This document shows positions 62,997 through 64,000 of a stretch of DNA of 64,000 bases, piece after piece; positions within the stretch are counted from its first letter, which is position 1; every line of letters begins with the position of its first letter. The translations under genes and the position numbers were made by a program. This DNA comes from Phytopythium helicoides (taxonomy: Eukaryota > Oomycota > Peronosporomycetes > Pythiales > Pythiaceae), in NCBI GenBank assembly GCA_024867545.1, contig JANFNE010000039.1, positions 62,001 through 126,000 of the forward strand. Direction: 5' to 3'. Under the pieces are notes generated by a model. The model searched no databases. It saw nothing but the letters and a program-made list of their open reading frames with translations, and was not told the DNA's origin.

Positions 62997-63584
62997 CGCC
63001 AAGCCGTCGCTGCTTGGGCCAATGCGATCTTGAAGCGCCGCTGACGAGGAGGTGCAAAACCTCCGTAATATGATACCCCGTCCATGACGTATATAACCCG
63101 TGCGCTGGTCGGCCCGTCTGCGTCGCTGACAGGCGCGTGGACGCCCACGCGGTCAGCGCCGGGCGCGAACGCCATTGGCCGGCGGCAACGAGTCATGCCC
63201 ACGTGGTGCTGCGCGCATCCATGCGGGCGGTGGCTCGCGTGGGAGGTTTCGGCTCACTCACGCCAGGCTGGGCCGGCGTTTCGAGCGGCGGTGGTGACAT
63301 CACGCCGCGGTCGAGGCGTTGTAGGCGGACGAACCTCCCATCCTCGATGTTTAACGGCGCTTCAGGGTGCGCGGGAACCCCGACCCCTGGCTTCTCGCCT
63401 TCTCAGAAAAAAAAAAAAAAAAACAACGAAACCTCTTGCAATTTGTATACCTGCGGGAAGCTGACCTGGTTGAAAGAGAAGGAGCGACGGGCCGACCGAC
63501 ACACGAGATTTTTCCGCGCCGAGCGCAACGCGAGGTGGCGGCGCCAGCAGATCGCAGAGCGGAGGCGACGTACCACCGGCGGCC
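62997..63584. other. Divergent promoter interval
   Basis: No gene is seen. An A18 homopolymer lies at about 63406-63423. The rest is GC-rich. Confidence 0.4.
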
Positions 63585-64000
63585 ATGGGGCAGAGCTCGT
63601 CGATCCAGGAGGACAAGATGAAGAAGCGCATCCGGCAGACCATGGGCACGTTCATGGACTTTGGCGCGCACCTGGCGAACGCCAACGAGTGGTGCGGCGA
63701 AGAAGCGGTCGGTTGATGGGGAGGGCGAGGACTGACGGACGGACGGACGGATGTGCGCAGGGCCAGGCTGTGCCCGACGCCCAAGACGTGCTTCCTGGCC
63801 TTCCGCATCGTCGTGGACCCCGGCGTGGCGCCAGAGGTGCTGCCGTACGTGTGGCGCATCCCCGGCAACGTGTCGGTCGAGGTGCGCAAGATGCGGCGCC
63901 GCGAGGACGGAGAGCTGTCGCCCAGGGGCCGGAGGGGCGAGCTCGACGCGGAGGAGACCATCGGACAGGCCAAGACGCTCACCGTGCGCCAGTTCTACTA
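63585..64000 (+). CDS. Partial gene of unknown function, cut by the window end
   Basis: ATG at 63585 gives MGQSSSIQEDKMKKRIRQTM and about 41 residues, with a possible N-myristoylation signal (MGQSSS). An intron follows (about 63709-63761, ending TGTGCGCAG). The second exon runs past the window end and reads CPTPKTCFLAFRIVVDPG, then VLPYVWRIPGNVSVEVRKM. The exact donor could not be fixed. I do not recognise the family. Confidence 0.5.

Noticed and set aside
63406..63423. A18 run as a retroposon tail
   Set aside because: No upstream element, polyadenylation signal or target duplication was found; it is better seen as a simple homopolymer.
1..64000. CRISPR arrays, bacterial operons, riboswitches
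   Set aside because: No regularly spaced direct repeats of suitable length; the genes have spliceosomal introns, so the DNA is eukaryotic nuclear.

Overview
The window looks like nuclear DNA of an oomycete (a Phytophthora/Pythium-type stramenopile). The evidence is a Ty3/gypsy element with oomycete-type gag and pol, GC-rich coding sequence, many GT..AG introns of roughly 60-90 nt, compact alternating gene orientation, and typical eukaryotic housekeeping genes. The species cannot be named from the sequence alone. The introns mean that most genes are longer than any single open frame.

Layout. Positions 1-9.9 kb are a transposon graveyard. A decayed Ty3/gypsy element (about 5-6990) is interrupted by an almost intact Tc1/mariner-like element (3243-4654) with 70-bp terminal repeats. 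After it come a gag-like relic, a broken SET-domain fragment and a Mutator-like transposase relic. Positions 9.9-12.9 kb hold almost nothing recognisable. Positions 13-28.6 kb are gene-dense: a multi-pass membrane protein, an APP1-type phosphatidate phosphatase with SH3-like repeats, mitochondrial methionyl-tRNA formyltransferase, a second membrane protein, signal peptidase subunit 3, a BAR/F-BAR plus SBF2-like protein, proteasome subunit beta-3 and the splicing factor U2SURP/SR140.

Positions 29-41 kb are duplication-rich. Two GNAT acetyltransferase copies lie in inverted orientation (29.8 and 36.5 kb), a mucin-like membrane protein lies between them, and a near-identical 0.87-kb inverted repeat carries one tRNA-Arg(CCG) in each arm. 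Positions 41-50.6 kb hold a 1151-residue protein with 20 EF-hand loops, a tandem family of small secreted proteins that look beta/gamma-crystallin-like, a C19orf44-like protein and an ACMSD-superfamily decarboxylase. Positions 50.6-57.6 kb are gene-poor apart from two small coiled-coil genes. Positions 57.6-64 kb hold a WDR53-like protein, an ATG1/ULK-type kinase carrying two C-terminal ATG11/FIP200-like claw domains, two small membrane proteins and the start of a further gene.

Two points matter most. First, the kinase at 58915-61707 joins, in one predicted polypeptide, the autophagy-initiating kinase and the cargo-scaffold claw that are separate proteins in yeast and animals. Second, several otherwise well-conserved genes (APP1, the 19-kb membrane gene, the F-BAR gene, U2SURP, the mucin-like gene, GNAT copy A) are broken by single-base indels, often in homopolymers and without nonsense substitutions. 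That pattern fits assembly or consensus error better than gene death, so these genes should not be taken as pseudogenes without checking reads. Genes such as the EF-hand protein and WDR53 read through cleanly.
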